Source: Kribbella jiaozuonensis (GTDB lineage: Bacteria > Actinomycetota > Actinomycetes > Propionibacteriales > Kribbellaceae). From it: 64,000 bases of DNA. The stretch lies in contig NZ_SZPZ01000001.1 in the NCBI RefSeq assembly GCF_005233875.1, positions 682,001 through 746,000 on the forward strand, given 5' to 3'. The notes under the pieces are model-generated. The model did no database searches and was not told the origin of the DNA. It saw only the letters and a program-made list of their open reading frames with translations. Positions 9,182 through 17,823 of the stretch are shown piece after piece. The translations under genes were made by a program, and so were the position numbers. Positions within the stretch are counted from its first letter, which is position 1, and each line of letters opens with the position of its first letter.

Positions 9182-10057
9182 CTATGAGTGTTCGAGCAGG
9201 AACGTGCGCAGATCGGCGGCGAGCTCGGCGGGATACTCACCGCTGATCGCGTGCGACGCGTCCGGATAGAACGCAACGGTCTTCGTGCGCAACGCCCTTT
9301 CCGCAGTACTGCGGGCAATCGCGGGCCGATGCATCACCGACCGGCCGGCGATGATTGCGAGCACCGGCATTGGGAGCGCGGACAACTGCTCCTCGGTGAT
9401 GCGGCGTGGTTGCGGCTGGCGGATCGTGTAGTTCTTCATGCCGGACTCGATCATGTCCGCGACCGGCACGTGCTCCACCGGCTTCCCTCCCGCGGTGTAC
9501 GAGTTGAACCGGTCCCGCCACGACCGCGGCAGCCACTTCACCGCAGCCGGCAGCGATCGGAGCACGGTCCCGAGCGGAATCCCGTCGTACACGTTGACCG
9601 CATCCAGCGTGGTGACAGTCGCAACTCGCTCCGGTCGCCGTACGGCGAGATTCATCGCCGTCCATCCGCCGATCGACAGCCCGAGCAGGTTGAACCGCTT
9701 CTCCGGAAGGCCCGCCAGCGTCTGATCCAGCCAGGCCGCCTTGTCCTCGTCCGAGCTGATAGCCGCAGTCTGCACGCTCATCCCCGGCTCACCGAGCAGG
9801 TCGATCGCATAGACGTCGGTGATCGCCAGCAGATATTTCAAACAGTCAGCCCAAACCGGCGTCCCGGATGACGTACCGGGCAGCAGGACGAGCGGATCCA
9901 GGCCCCGGCCGGCCCCGGCAAACCTGTACACGCGGACGTCGCCGTAGTCGGTGTGCACGTCGTCGGCCGCAGACGGCGCGGGGAGGTCCCGCATCGCAGC
10001 GTCGTATTTACGCCGATAGTCCTCGCGCCCGGCGGCGCCGCTCCAACTGCCGATCAT
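9182..10057 (-). CDS. Alpha/beta hydrolase
   Basis: A 291-residue alpha/beta-hydrolase. The oxyanion-loop strand LVLLPGTSSG leads to the nucleophile elbow GLSIGG (Ser in LLGLSIGGWTAM). The catalytic His lies in PDASHAISGEYP near the C terminus, and the acid probably follows strand 7 (VLAIIAGRS). The start is ATG 10057 (MIGSWSGAAG), backed by GGAGAGG; longer forms would run into the divergent TetR gene. Substrate is unknown, as the family includes esterases, lactonases and haloperoxidase-like enzymes. The shared 52-base promoter region carries an operator-like repeat, so the TetR at 10110 probably represses it. Confidence 0.85.
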   Translation of the reverse strand: MIGSWSGAAGREDYRRKYDAAMRDLPAPSAADDVHTDYGDVRVYRFAGAGRGLDPLVLLPGTSSGTPVWADCLKYLLAITDVYAIDLLGEPGMSVQTAAISSDEDKAAWLDQTLAGLPEKRFNLLGLSIGGWTAMNLAVRRPERVATVTTLDAVNVYDGIPLGTVLRSLPAAVKWLPRSWRDRFNSYTAGGKPVEHVPVADMIESGMKNYTIRQPQPRRITEEQLSALPMPVLAIIAGRSVMHRPAIARSTAERALRTKTVAFYPDASHAISGEYPAELAADLRTFLLEHS

Positions 10058-10068
10058 GACCTCTCCTA

Positions 10069-10098
10069 ACCGCTTGGTAGGTAATCCCACCATACGGT
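10069..10098. promoter_or_regulatory. Operator-like repeat between hydrolase and TetR gene
   Basis: Two 10-base blocks, ACCGCTTGGT (10069-10078) and ACCATACGGT (10089-10098), are inverted repeats of each other at 8 of 10 positions. Each also has the form ACC-N4-GGT. Their centres are 20 bases apart, about two helical turns. This is a plausible site for the TetR encoded at 10110. Confidence 0.5.
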
Positions 10099-10109
10099 AA
10101 GTTGAACCC

Positions 10110-10670
10110 ATGCCAAGCTTCATCGAGGAAGCGCGCCGGGCGCAGCTGATCGACGTGACGACCGAGCTGGTGGCCGACCACGGGTACGCCGCGACGTCGC
10201 TCGGCCGGATCGCGGAGAGCGCCGGGATCACCAAGGCGGGCGTGCTCTACCACTTCCCGTCGAAGCAGGCCCTCGTCGAGGCGGCGCACGCACGGGTGCT
10301 GTCGGAGCTGGTCGAGGCGGTCGCGGCGGCGGTCGATGCTGCGGGCCCGGCCGACGCGCCGGCGGCGTACATCCGGGCGATGATCGGGCATCTCCGGGAG
10401 CAGCCGCGGCACGTGCGGATGATCGTCGAGGCGATGACCTCGGTCGCGCCGCTGGCCGATTCGAAGGCGCGCTGGTCGGCCGTGGCAGACCTGATCGCCG
10501 CGGCGCGGGCTGCGCGTGGGCTCACCGGCGAGGTGGATCTCAGGTCCGCGGCGCTGGTGATCGGCGGCGGGATCGACGCGATCGTGTCCGAGTCGATGAG
10601 AGATCCGGAGTACGACGCAGTAGCCGCCGCCGAGCTGCTCGTCGGCGTTGTCGAGCGTGGGCTGTTATGA
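10110..10670 (+). CDS. TetR/AcrR-family regulator
   Basis: 186 residues. The N-terminal helix-turn-helix covers about residues 10-55 (RRAQLIDVTTELVADHGYAA, then ITKAGVLYHFPSKQALV), the classic TetR signature. The helical ligand domain follows, with no recognisable effector motif. It is divergent from the alpha/beta hydrolase across a region with an ACC-N4-GGT pair, which suggests local and auto-repression. A -10-like TACGGT lies 11 bases before the ATG, so any leader would be only a few bases. Its 3' end overlaps soxR by 6 bases. Confidence 0.9.
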   Translation: MPSFIEEARRAQLIDVTTELVADHGYAATSLGRIAESAGITKAGVLYHFPSKQALVEAAHARVLSELVEAVAAAVDAAGPADAPAAYIRAMIGHLREQPRHVRMIVEAMTSVAPLADSKARWSAVADLIAAARAARGLTGEVDLRSAALVIGGGIDAIVSESMRDPEYDAVAAAELLVGVVERGLL

Positions 10671-11141
10671 CTCGCCGGGGATGCCGACGTTGAGGAGACG
10701 GGCGCCGGGGCCTCGCGTGGCCAGGCGGTCTTCCTTGTTGTAGAGGTTGCAGCGCTGGAGGCTGAGGCAGCCGCAGCCGATGCACGTGTCGAGGTCGTCA
10801 CGGAGGCGCTCGAGCTCGGCGATGCGCTCGTCGAGACGGCTGCGCCAGGTCTTCGACAGCTTGCTCCAGTCGGCGCGCGTCGGCGTACGGTCCTCGGGGA
10901 GTGAGTCCAGCGCGCCTTTGATCTCCGCGAGCGCGAGACCGACCCGCTGGGCCGCCTGCACGAACGCGATCCGCCGCAGCGTGCTCCGCTGGTACTGACG
11001 CTGGTTGCCGGCCGTGCGCCGGGACGCGATCAGCCCCTGATCCTCGTAGAACCGCAACGCCGACGCCGCTACCCCGGACCGATGTGCGATCTCCCCGATC
11101 GAGAGCCAGTGCTCCTTGCTCGGGACGTTCTCCTCCGCCAT
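10665..11141 (-). CDS. soxR: Redox-sensing MerR-family activator SoxR
   Basis: 158 residues. A MerR winged helix-turn-helix (IGEIAHRSGVAASALRFYED, about 15-35) is followed by a dimerisation helix and the [2Fe-2S] cluster motif Cys120-x2-Cys123-x-Cys125-x5-Cys131 (CIGCGCLSLQRC). That spacing is diagnostic for SoxR. Oxidation of the cluster by redox-active compounds activates target promoters. In actinomycetes the targets are usually oxidoreductases and exporters rather than soxS, and none is clearly adjacent. The ATG at 11141 stands six bases after TAGGGT (11148-11153, minus strand) with no ribosome-binding site, so the message is probably leaderless. Confidence 0.95.
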   Translation of the reverse strand: MAEENVPSKEHWLSIGEIAHRSGVAASALRFYEDQGLIASRRTAGNQRQYQRSTLRRIAFVQAAQRVGLALAEIKGALDSLPEDRTPTRADWSKLSKTWRSRLDERIAELERLRDDLDTCIGCGCLSLQRCNLYNKEDRLATRGPGARLLNVGIPGES

Positions 11142-11504
11142 ACCGCCACCCTAGGACGGCGTTCCAAGAACTCAAGTTCGCTTGAACTGTGCCGGGTGGA
11201 TGCCGGGAGCACCAGTCGGCCGGGTGGTCTGGTCTCCGACGGTGTGGTCAGGGCCGCTGTCACGATCGGTTATACTTTTCTCGTGTCGGTGCGCGCGTCG
11301 CGTCACCAGAGATGTTCCCAGGCGCTCCGACCCGTCGGTTTCGGCATCCGCTGAAGATCCGGCGACATGGGTGCAACGCGATAGCACCCGCAGGTCGATG
11401 CCCGTCTCCTGCTGAGCACGTTGTCCGGTCATGATTTCGTGACCGGAGCTTCGTTGCGGCTGCGATCCGGCGCCATTCGTCCGTGAATCCGAGAGAGAGT
11501 TTGC
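11142..11504 (+). promoter_or_regulatory. Promoter and long structured 5' leader of the DEAD-box helicase
   Basis: This 363-base gap holds the leaderless soxR promoter (11148-11153, minus) and, on the plus strand, TATACT at 11271-11276, a good -10 in an unusually AT-rich patch. A start near 11283 would give a leader of about 220 bases. Within it are GGGTGC...GCACCC (11369-11389) and TCCGGTCA...TGACCGGA (11424-11447, 8-base stem, 8-base loop). No riboswitch class is recognised. Long leaders are known for cold-induced RNA helicases, so post-transcriptional control is a fair inference. Confidence 0.5.
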
Positions 11505-13406
11505 GTGACCCAGCACCACCAGCACGATTCCGAGTCCGCTGACGGGCGGGCCAAGAAGCCCCGACACAAGAAGTACCAGAACCAGTCGTACGGCGAGCGC
11601 CTCGCCGCGAACGCGTCGTACGACGCGCCGCGTGCTGACAAGCCGCGTGAGGACAACAAGCCGGTCAAGGGCTACCGCTCCGAGCCGGCTCGTCCCGACC
11701 GCGGTCAGCGCAGCTATGACCGCAGCACCGACCGCAACCGCGACGAGCGCCCGCGCTACGAGAACCGCAGCCGCGACGACCGTCCGCAGTACAACCGCGA
11801 CGACAAGCCGCAGTACGCGCGCAACGACCGTGGTGACCGGCCGCAGTACGCGCGCGACGACCGCAACGACCGTGGTGACCGGCCGCAGTACCGGCGTGAC
11901 GACAAGCCTGCGTTCCGTGGCGGCGACGACCGCGCGCGGGGCGAGCGTCCGCAGTACCGGCGCGACGACCGTTCGTCGTACCGGCGGGACGACAAGCCGT
12001 TCGTCCGGCGTCCTTCGCAGGAGGCTCGCCGCGAGGAGCCCGTCCGCCGCGAGGAGCCGGTCGTCGACCTCGGCACCGTTGCCGATGACAACCAGTTCGC
12101 CGCGCTCGGCATCGCGCCGCGGATGGTGCAGCGACTGGCCCGCGACGGCATCACCGCGCCGTTCCCGATCCAGGCCGCGACCATCCCGGACGCGCTGGCC
12201 GGCAAGGACGTGCTCGGCCGCGGTCAGACCGGTTCCGGTAAGACCCTCGGCTTCGGTCTCCCGACGCTGATGCGCCTCGCCGGCGGCCACACCGAGTCGC
12301 GCCGTCCGCGCGGGATGATCCTGGTCCCGACCCGCGAGCTCGCGATGCAGGTGCACGACGCCCTCGAGCCGCTCGCGCACGTGATGAACGTGTCGCTCAA
12401 GCTGATCGCCGGCGGTCTTCCGTACCCGAAGCAGATCGACGCGCTCCGTCGTGGTGTCGACCTGCTGATCGCCACCCCGGGCCGACTGATCGACCTGTGC
12501 GAGCAGGGTGCGGCCGACCTCGGCGCCGTGGAGATCGCGGTGCTCGACGAGGCCGACCACATGTGCGACATGGGCTTCATGCCCGCCGTCACCACGCTGC
12601 TCGACATGACGCCGCCGGAGGGCCAGCGCCTGCTGTTCTCCGCGACGCTCGACAACGACGTCGACACGATCGTGAAGACGTACCTGAAGGACCCGGTCAC
12701 GCACTCGACCGAGTCCGGCCAGGCCACCGTCACCACGATGGAGCACCACCTGCTGGTGATCGAGCCGGCGCACAAGCAGTCGCTGACGGCCGAGCTGGCC
12801 AGCCGCGACGGCCGGACCATCGTGTTCGTCCGCACCAAGCTGGGCGCCGACCGCATCGCCACCCAGCTGCGCGACCGTGGCGTGATGGCCGCGGCGTTGC
12901 ACGGCGGCCTGACCCAGGGCATGCGGAACCGGACGCTGGACCAGTTCAAGGACGGTTCGGTTCCGGTGCTGGTGGCAACGGATGTCGCCGCGCGCGGCAT
13001 CCACGTCGACGACGTCGGCCTGGTCGTCCAGGCTGACCCGCCGGCGGAGCACAAGGACTACCTGCACCGTGCCGGTCGTACGGCGCGTGCCGGTGGCAAG
13101 GGCGCCGTCGTCACCCTCCTGCTGCCGCACCAGCGGCGTGGGATGATCCGGATGGCCGAGTCGGCCGGCGTCAAGGCCGAGCCGGTCCGGGCCCGTCCGG
13201 GCGACGAGCTCGTCACCGAGCTGACCGGCGGCACGAAGCCGTCCGGGTACCCGGTGAAGCTTCCGGCCCCGAAGCCGCAGCGCTTCGGCAAGGGTGGCGG
13301 CAAGGGTGGCAAGCGGTTCGGTAGCAGCCGTCCGCGTGGCTACGAGGGCCGCGGCGGCAGCGGTGGTCCGCGCCGCAGCAACGGCAACAAGTCGTACCAG
13401 CACTGA
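11505..13406 (+). CDS. DEAD-box ATP-dependent RNA helicase with RD/RGG-rich tails
   Basis: 633 residues starting at GTG 11505 behind GAGAGAGAG. Residues 1-185 are a charged low-complexity region with repeated DDRPQYxRDD-like units. The helicase core follows: Q-motif with FPIQAATIP, motif I GQTGSGKT (near 243), PTRELAMQ, TPGRLIDL, DEAD in VLDEADHM (near 348), SAT in FSATLD, then VATDVAARGIHVDDV and HRAGRTARAG in the C-terminal RecA domain. The tail is Gly/Lys/Arg-rich (GKGGGKGGKRFG). Such disordered tails bind RNA and can promote condensates. Probable roles are ribosome assembly or RNA decay, especially in the cold. It is followed by a strong terminator. Confidence 0.94.
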   Translation: MTQHHQHDSESADGRAKKPRHKKYQNQSYGERLAANASYDAPRADKPREDNKPVKGYRSEPARPDRGQRSYDRSTDRNRDERPRYENRSRDDRPQYNRDDKPQYARNDRGDRPQYARDDRNDRGDRPQYRRDDKPAFRGGDDRARGERPQYRRDDRSSYRRDDKPFVRRPSQEARREEPVRREEPVVDLGTVADDNQFAALGIAPRMVQRLARDGITAPFPIQAATIPDALAGKDVLGRGQTGSGKTLGFGLPTLMRLAGGHTESRRPRGMILVPTRELAMQVHDALEPLAHVMNVSLKLIAGGLPYPKQIDALRRGVDLLIATPGRLIDLCEQGAADLGAVEIAVLDEADHMCDMGFMPAVTTLLDMTPPEGQRLLFSATLDNDVDTIVKTYLKDPVTHSTESGQATVTTMEHHLLVIEPAHKQSLTAELASRDGRTIVFVRTKLGADRIATQLRDRGVMAAALHGGLTQGMRNRTLDQFKDGSVPVLVATDVAARGIHVDDVGLVVQADPPAEHKDYLHRAGRTARAGGKGAVVTLLLPHQRRGMIRMAESAGVKAEPVRARPGDELVTELTGGTKPSGYPVKLPAPKPQRFGKGGGKGGKRFGSSRPRGYEGRGGSGGPRRSNGNKSYQH

Positions 13407-13411
13407 GCAAT

Positions 13412-13451
13412 TCGGCCCTGATTCCCTTCACCACAAGGGGATCAGGGCCGA
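13412..13451. terminator. Bidirectional terminator
   Basis: TCGGCCCTGAT-T-CCCTT and AAGGGGATCAGGGCCGA form a long near-perfect stem around CACCAC. It fills the 46-base gap between the convergent helicase and SelA-like genes and can serve both. Confidence 0.85.
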
Positions 13452-13452
13452 C

Positions 13453-14541
13453 TCATGTCAGGACGGCCCAGAGCCGGGCGAGGATCGTCGCGATCTCTTC
13501 GTCGTCGAGCGGGATCAGCTCGAGCATCAGTTCGCCCTCGGCCATCCGATCGGTCATCACGTAGATCGACGGCGTACCGGCCTCGAGCTCGGTCGCGAGG
13601 CGTTTGGCGTCGGCGACCTTGAGCAGGACCCGGGACACCTGGAGGCCAGTCGGGTCCTGGACGGCCTCAGCGGTCACGTCCGGAATCCGGGAGGCCGCGG
13701 CAACGAACGCATCGACCTTCGCGAGCTCGTCCGCCTCCCACTTCACCCGGTCGAACGCCTGCCACTCCTCGAGCGCCGCGAGTACGCCGACGATCGCTTC
13801 CTTCGTCGGCTTCATCACCCGGCCGATGCCCTTCTCCTGCGCCCGCAGCGCCTGGACCAGCGGCCAGCTCCCGGCGACGAGCCCGGCGGTCGGTGAGCCG
13901 AGGTACTTCTGCCCGCTCACCAGCACCAGGTCCGCGCCGCTCGCGAGCAGGTCCGCGATCCGCGGGAACTGCGCGGCCGCGTCGACGATCGCCGGTACGC
14001 CGCGACGGTGCGCGGCACGGACCGCGGCGACGAGGTCGATCGGCTCGCCGCGGGTCAGCCTGGATGCCACCAGCATCAAGCACGCGACGTCCGGTCCGTC
14101 GAGCTCATCCTCGAGCTCGGCGATCGTGCAACCGTCCTCGTCGCCGGCGAGGTCGACCTGCGCGCCGGCGAGCCGGATCCCCTGCAGGTTGGTGTGTCCG
14201 TAGTCGATCACCTGGCAAGCGGGCAGTACGACGCGGTTGTGCATGTCGGTTGCGTCCGGCAACGCCGCAGTACGCCGGGGGTCGCCGCCGGTCATCGTCG
14301 CCGCGACCGCGAGCGTGATGCCGGCCGCGGTGCAGTGCACGACCGCGCCGGCCTGGGCGCCGGTCACCTGCGCGATGGCTTCGCTGGCGCGATCGCCGAG
14401 CTCGTCCATCACGAAGAACTCGGGCAGAGCCTGTGCGACGGCCTCAGCCACCCCGTCGGAACTCCTGGACACCCCGAGCGGGGTGTAGGTCCCCTTGGCG
14501 TTGATCACCACACTCAATCGGTACCGCTCATGGATTGTCAT
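13453..14541 (-). CDS. SelA-like PLP-dependent enzyme (aminoacyl/amino-sugar lyase family)
   Basis: 362 residues from ATG 14541 (MTIHERYRLS). The fold-type I PLP enzyme has the Schiff-base lysine in VSGQKYLGSPTAGL (Lys212) and the cofactor-binding Asp in IVDAAAQ (Asp187). Overall it resembles the SelA/D-glucosaminate-6-phosphate ammonia-lyase branch rather than aminotransferases. True SelA is larger and would need a selenocysteine system, which is not seen, so a role in amino acid or amino-sugar breakdown is more likely. A -10-like TACGCT stands 10 bases before the ATG. It converges on the helicase gene through a shared terminator. Confidence 0.75.
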   Translation of the reverse strand: MTIHERYRLSVVINAKGTYTPLGVSRSSDGVAEAVAQALPEFFVMDELGDRASEAIAQVTGAQAGAVVHCTAAGITLAVAATMTGGDPRRTAALPDATDMHNRVVLPACQVIDYGHTNLQGIRLAGAQVDLAGDEDGCTIAELEDELDGPDVACLMLVASRLTRGEPIDLVAAVRAAHRRGVPAIVDAAAQFPRIADLLASGADLVLVSGQKYLGSPTAGLVAGSWPLVQALRAQEKGIGRVMKPTKEAIVGVLAALEEWQAFDRVKWEADELAKVDAFVAAASRIPDVTAEAVQDPTGLQVSRVLLKVADAKRLATELEAGTPSIYVMTDRMAEGELMLELIPLDDEEIATILARLWAVLT

Positions 14542-14655
14542 GGTGAAGCAGAGCGTAGTGGTCACGGACAGCAATTGGCGAGAGTCTGGACGTGAGTTCT
14601 TGACCTGATGCTACTGGTGAGTCATTCTCACTTTCACCGACCTGAGGAGGGAACC

Positions 14656-17600
14656 GTGCCCCGCCCCGCACTCCGAACCCGCCTTCGCATCACGATCGCC
14701 GCCGCCACTGTCACCGCCGTCCTGGCGGCCCTGCCGGCGCCGACCCAGGCCACCCCGCAAGCCGTTGCCGCGACGCCCGGAGATTATTGCCTCGAGCAAT
14801 GTCGCGACATCCTGCCGCCGGGTCAGAACGGCAACGCGACCTTCACGGATCTCCTTGCTTTCAAGGCGTTAGGCGTCAGACCGGCGCATTTCAGCGACAC
14901 GGTCAAGCCCTACCAGGACCTGGTCTGGAACTCGCAGGGCATCACCGACGACGGCCTCGCGCCGTACTACGACGACTCGTCGTTCGGGGTGAAGCCGGAC
15001 GACATCGCGAGCACGACGCACCCCCGCAGCGACGTCACGATCGTGCGGGACAAGTCGCGCGGGATCCCGCACATCACCGGCACCACGCGGCTCGGCACGA
15101 TGTTCGGCGCCGGGTACGCCGGAGCTCAGGACCGGCTGTTCGTGATGGACGTGTTCCGTCACCTCGGTCGCGGCCAGTTGACCCCGTTCGCGGGTGGCGC
15201 GGCGGCGAACCGCGAGTTCGAGCAGGAGTTCTGGCGCACAGCGCCGTACACCGAAGCCGATCTGCAACGGCAGTTCGACGATGCCGACGAGTTGTACGGC
15301 GCCGACGGCGTGAAGATGCAGCAGGACATCCAGGCCTGGGTCGACGGCGTCAACCACTACATCGACACGGTCGGCATCGCCTACCCCGGCGAGTACGTCG
15401 CCCTCGGCCTGCAGTGGCCGACTCCGCACTGGAAGGTCACGGACGTCGTCGCCACCGCCGCGGTCGTCGCGGGCATCTTCGGCACAGGCGGCGGCGCAGA
15501 GGTCACGTCAGCACTCGCATTGCTCGAAGCACAAGCGAAGTACGGCGTTGCCCAGGGCACCAAAGTGTGGGAATCGTTCCGCTCCCAGAACGACCCGGAA
15601 GCCAGTACGACGGTGCACAACGGCACCTCCTTCCCGTACGGGACGACCGGTCCGAACCCGGCCGGCCGCGCGATGCCGGATCGTGGCTCCGTCACCGCCG
15701 AGCCCGAGGTCATCGACCAGACGGCGAACAAGACAGCGGCCGCCAAGCCCGCGCCGAAGGGCTCGGACTCGTTGAAGGGGATCTTCGACGACGGCCTGTT
15801 CCCGGAGGGCTTCGGCAAGAAGGGGATGTCGAACGCCCTGCTCGTCTCCGGCGCGCACACCCAGAGCGGCAACCCGATCGCGGTCTACGGCCCGCAGACC
15901 GGGTACTTCGCGCCGCAGCTGCTGATGCGCCAGGAGCTGCAAGGCCCGGGCGTCAGCTCGCGCGGCATCGCGTTCGCCGGCCTCAACTTCTACACGCTGA
16001 TCGGCCGCGGCCCCGACTACTCGTGGAGCGCCACATCCGCCGGGCAGGACATCACCGATACGTTCGCCGTACCGCTGTGTGAGCCGAACGGCGGGACGCC
16101 GACCAAGAACTCGCAGTACTACGAGTTCCGCGGGCAATGTGTTCCGATCGAGCGGCTCGAGCGGCACAACGCCTGGTACTCCAGCCTCGGCTCGTCCGAA
16201 CCGGCCGGGTCGTACACGTTGGTTGCCTTGCGCACCAAGTACGGCATCGTCACGCACCGCGGGACCGTCGGCGGGAAGCCGGTGTTGTTCACCAAGAACC
16301 GGTCGACGTACGGCAACGAGGCCGGATCGGCGCTCGGGTTCATGCAGTTCAACGATCCGGACCGGATCCACTCGGCCGCGGACTTCCAGAAAGCCGCGGC
16401 GAACATCGGATACACGTTCAACTGGTTCTACACCGACAAGGACTCGATCGCGTACTTCAACTCCGGCGACAACCCGGTCCGCGCAGCCGGCGCCGACCCG
16501 AACCTGCCGACCTGGAGTTCGTACGAGTGGCAGGGCTGGAACCCGGACACGAACCGTGCGACCTACACCCCGCCCGCGCAGCACCCGCAGGTCGTGAACC
16601 AGGACTACCTGACCAGCTGGAACAACAAGCAGGCGCCCGGGTTCTCCGCGTCGGACGGGCAATGGGGTTACAACGCCGTTTACCGCAGCCAGCCGCTCGA
16701 CGACCGGATCAAGGCGGTCATCAACAGCGGGCAGAAGTTCACCCGCGGCAAGCTGGTCGAGGCGATGGAGGACGCGGCCACGGTCGACCTTCGCGGCGAC
16801 CAGGTCCTGCCCTACCTGCTCAGAGTCCTGAAGTCGGCGCCGATCACCGACCCGGCCGTCGCCGACGCCGTCGCGAAGCTGACCGCCTGGCAACAGGCCG
16901 GCGCGCACCGCAAGACCCTGAGCGCGTCGTCGCGCACGTATGACAACGCCGACGCGATCCGCATCCTCGACGCCTGGTGGCCGCTGCTCGTCCCGGCCGA
17001 GTTCAAGGACCTCGGACCGGACCTCTACAACGCAATGGTCGCCAACCTGAAGATCGACGAGCGTCCGAGCGCGCAGGGTTCGTCGTTCCAGAGCGGCTGG
17101 TGGGGCTTCGTGCAACGTGATCTGCGGAAGGTCCTCGGCGATCCGGTGAAGGCATCCCAGCCGGTGACGTACTGCGGCAGCGGGTCCCTGGCCGGATGCC
17201 GATCGGTGCTGACCGACACGTTGCTGGCAGCAACCAAGGTGCCGGCCGCCCAGACCTACCCGGCGACCGCGGACTGTGCCGCCGGCGACCAGTTCTGCGC
17301 GGATCAGATCGCGCATCAGCCGATGGGCGGCATCACGCAGGACCGGATCGCGTGGGTCAACCGGCCGACGTACCAGCAGGTGGTCGAGTTCCCGGCGCGG
17401 CGGGGTGACGATGTCGCCAACCTGGCCGTAGGGAAGACGGCAACGGCGAGCAGTTACGAGACCGGGTGGTTCAACTCGCCGCCGGCGCAGGCTGTCGACG
17501 GGAAGCCGGACACCCGGTGGGCCAGCGACTGGTCGGACCCGCAGTGGCTGAAGGTTGACCTCGGCAACGAGCAGACGGTACGCCGGGTGGTGCTCGACTG

Positions 17601-17808
17601 GGAGGCGGCGTACGGGAAGTCGTACAAGGTCGAGGTGTCGCGGGACGGGGCGACCTGGCAGCAGGTGTACGCGACGACGACCGGGAACGGCGGGGAAGAC
17701 GTGGTCAGGTTCGCGGCCACTCCCGCGCGGTATGTGCGCGTGACCGGGACGCAGCGGGCGACGTCGTACGGGTATTCGTTGTATGAGTTCCAGGTGTTCA
17801 GATGGTGA
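14656..17808 (+). CDS. Secreted penicillin-acylase-family N-terminal Ser hydrolase with discoidin domain
   Basis: 1050 residues from GTG 14656, chosen because GAGGAGGG precedes it and a clean signal peptide follows (RITIAAATVTAVLAALPAPTQA). The chain is an Ntn-hydrolase precursor. The alpha part is residues 50-370, followed by a spacer. Self-cleavage is expected at Ser392 in KKGM-SNALLVSG, where SNAL is the new beta-chain N terminus. A C-terminal F5/8 type C (discoidin) domain spans about 915-1050 (NLAVGKTATASS to YSLYEFQVF) and probably binds cell-wall or plant polysaccharide. Known relatives hydrolyse amides such as beta-lactam side chains or acyl-homoserine lactones. The substrate is unknown. 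Confidence 0.9.
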   Translation: MPRPALRTRLRITIAAATVTAVLAALPAPTQATPQAVAATPGDYCLEQCRDILPPGQNGNATFTDLLAFKALGVRPAHFSDTVKPYQDLVWNSQGITDDGLAPYYDDSSFGVKPDDIASTTHPRSDVTIVRDKSRGIPHITGTTRLGTMFGAGYAGAQDRLFVMDVFRHLGRGQLTPFAGGAAANREFEQEFWRTAPYTEADLQRQFDDADELYGADGVKMQQDIQAWVDGVNHYIDTVGIAYPGEYVALGLQWPTPHWKVTDVVATAAVVAGIFGTGGGAEVTSALALLEAQAKYGVAQGTKVWESFRSQNDPEASTTVHNGTSFPYGTTGPNPAGRAMPDRGSVTAEPEVIDQTANKTAAAKPAPKGSDSLKGIFDDGLFPEGFGKKGMSNALLVSGAHTQSGNPIAVYGPQTGYFAPQLLMRQELQGPGVSSRGIAFAGLNFYTLIGRGPDYSWSATSAGQDITDTFAVPLCEPNGGTPTKNSQYYEFRGQCVPIERLERHNAWYSSLGSSEPAGSYTLVALRTKYGIVTHRGTVGGKPVLFTKNRSTYGNEAGSALGFMQFNDPDRIHSAADFQKAAANIGYTFNWFYTDKDSIAYFNSGDNPVRAAGADPNLPTWSSYEWQGWNPDTNRATYTPPAQHPQVVNQDYLTSWNNKQAPGFSASDGQWGYNAVYRSQPLDDRIKAVINSGQKFTRGKLVEAMEDAATVDLRGDQVLPYLLRVLKSAPITDPAVADAVAKLTAWQQAGAHRKTLSASSRTYDNADAIRILDAWWPLLVPAEFKDLGPDLYNAMVANLKIDERPSAQGSSFQSGWWGFVQRDLRKVLGDPVKASQPVTYCGSGSLAGCRSVLTDTLLAATKVPAAQTYPATADCAAGDQFCADQIAHQPMGGITQDRIAWVNRPTYQQVVEFPARRGDDVANLAVGKTATASSYETGWFNSPPAQAVDGKPDTRWASDWSDPQWLKVDLGNEQTVRRVVLDWEAAYGKSYKVEVSRDGATWQQVYATTTGNGGEDVVRFAATPARYVRVTGTQRATSYGYSLYEFQVFRW

Positions 17809-17823
17809 TGCCAGGATGAGGGC

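Noticed and set aside
11172..13403. 743-residue open frame opposite the DEAD-box helicase
   Set aside because: It has the Arg/Val/Leu-rich, motif-free composition of a GC-driven shadow frame, and the plus strand carries all helicase motifs.
13453..14541. Selenocysteine synthase SelA
   Set aside because: The chain is shorter than SelA and no selB, selC or selD is visible, so a SelA-like lyase is the safer call.
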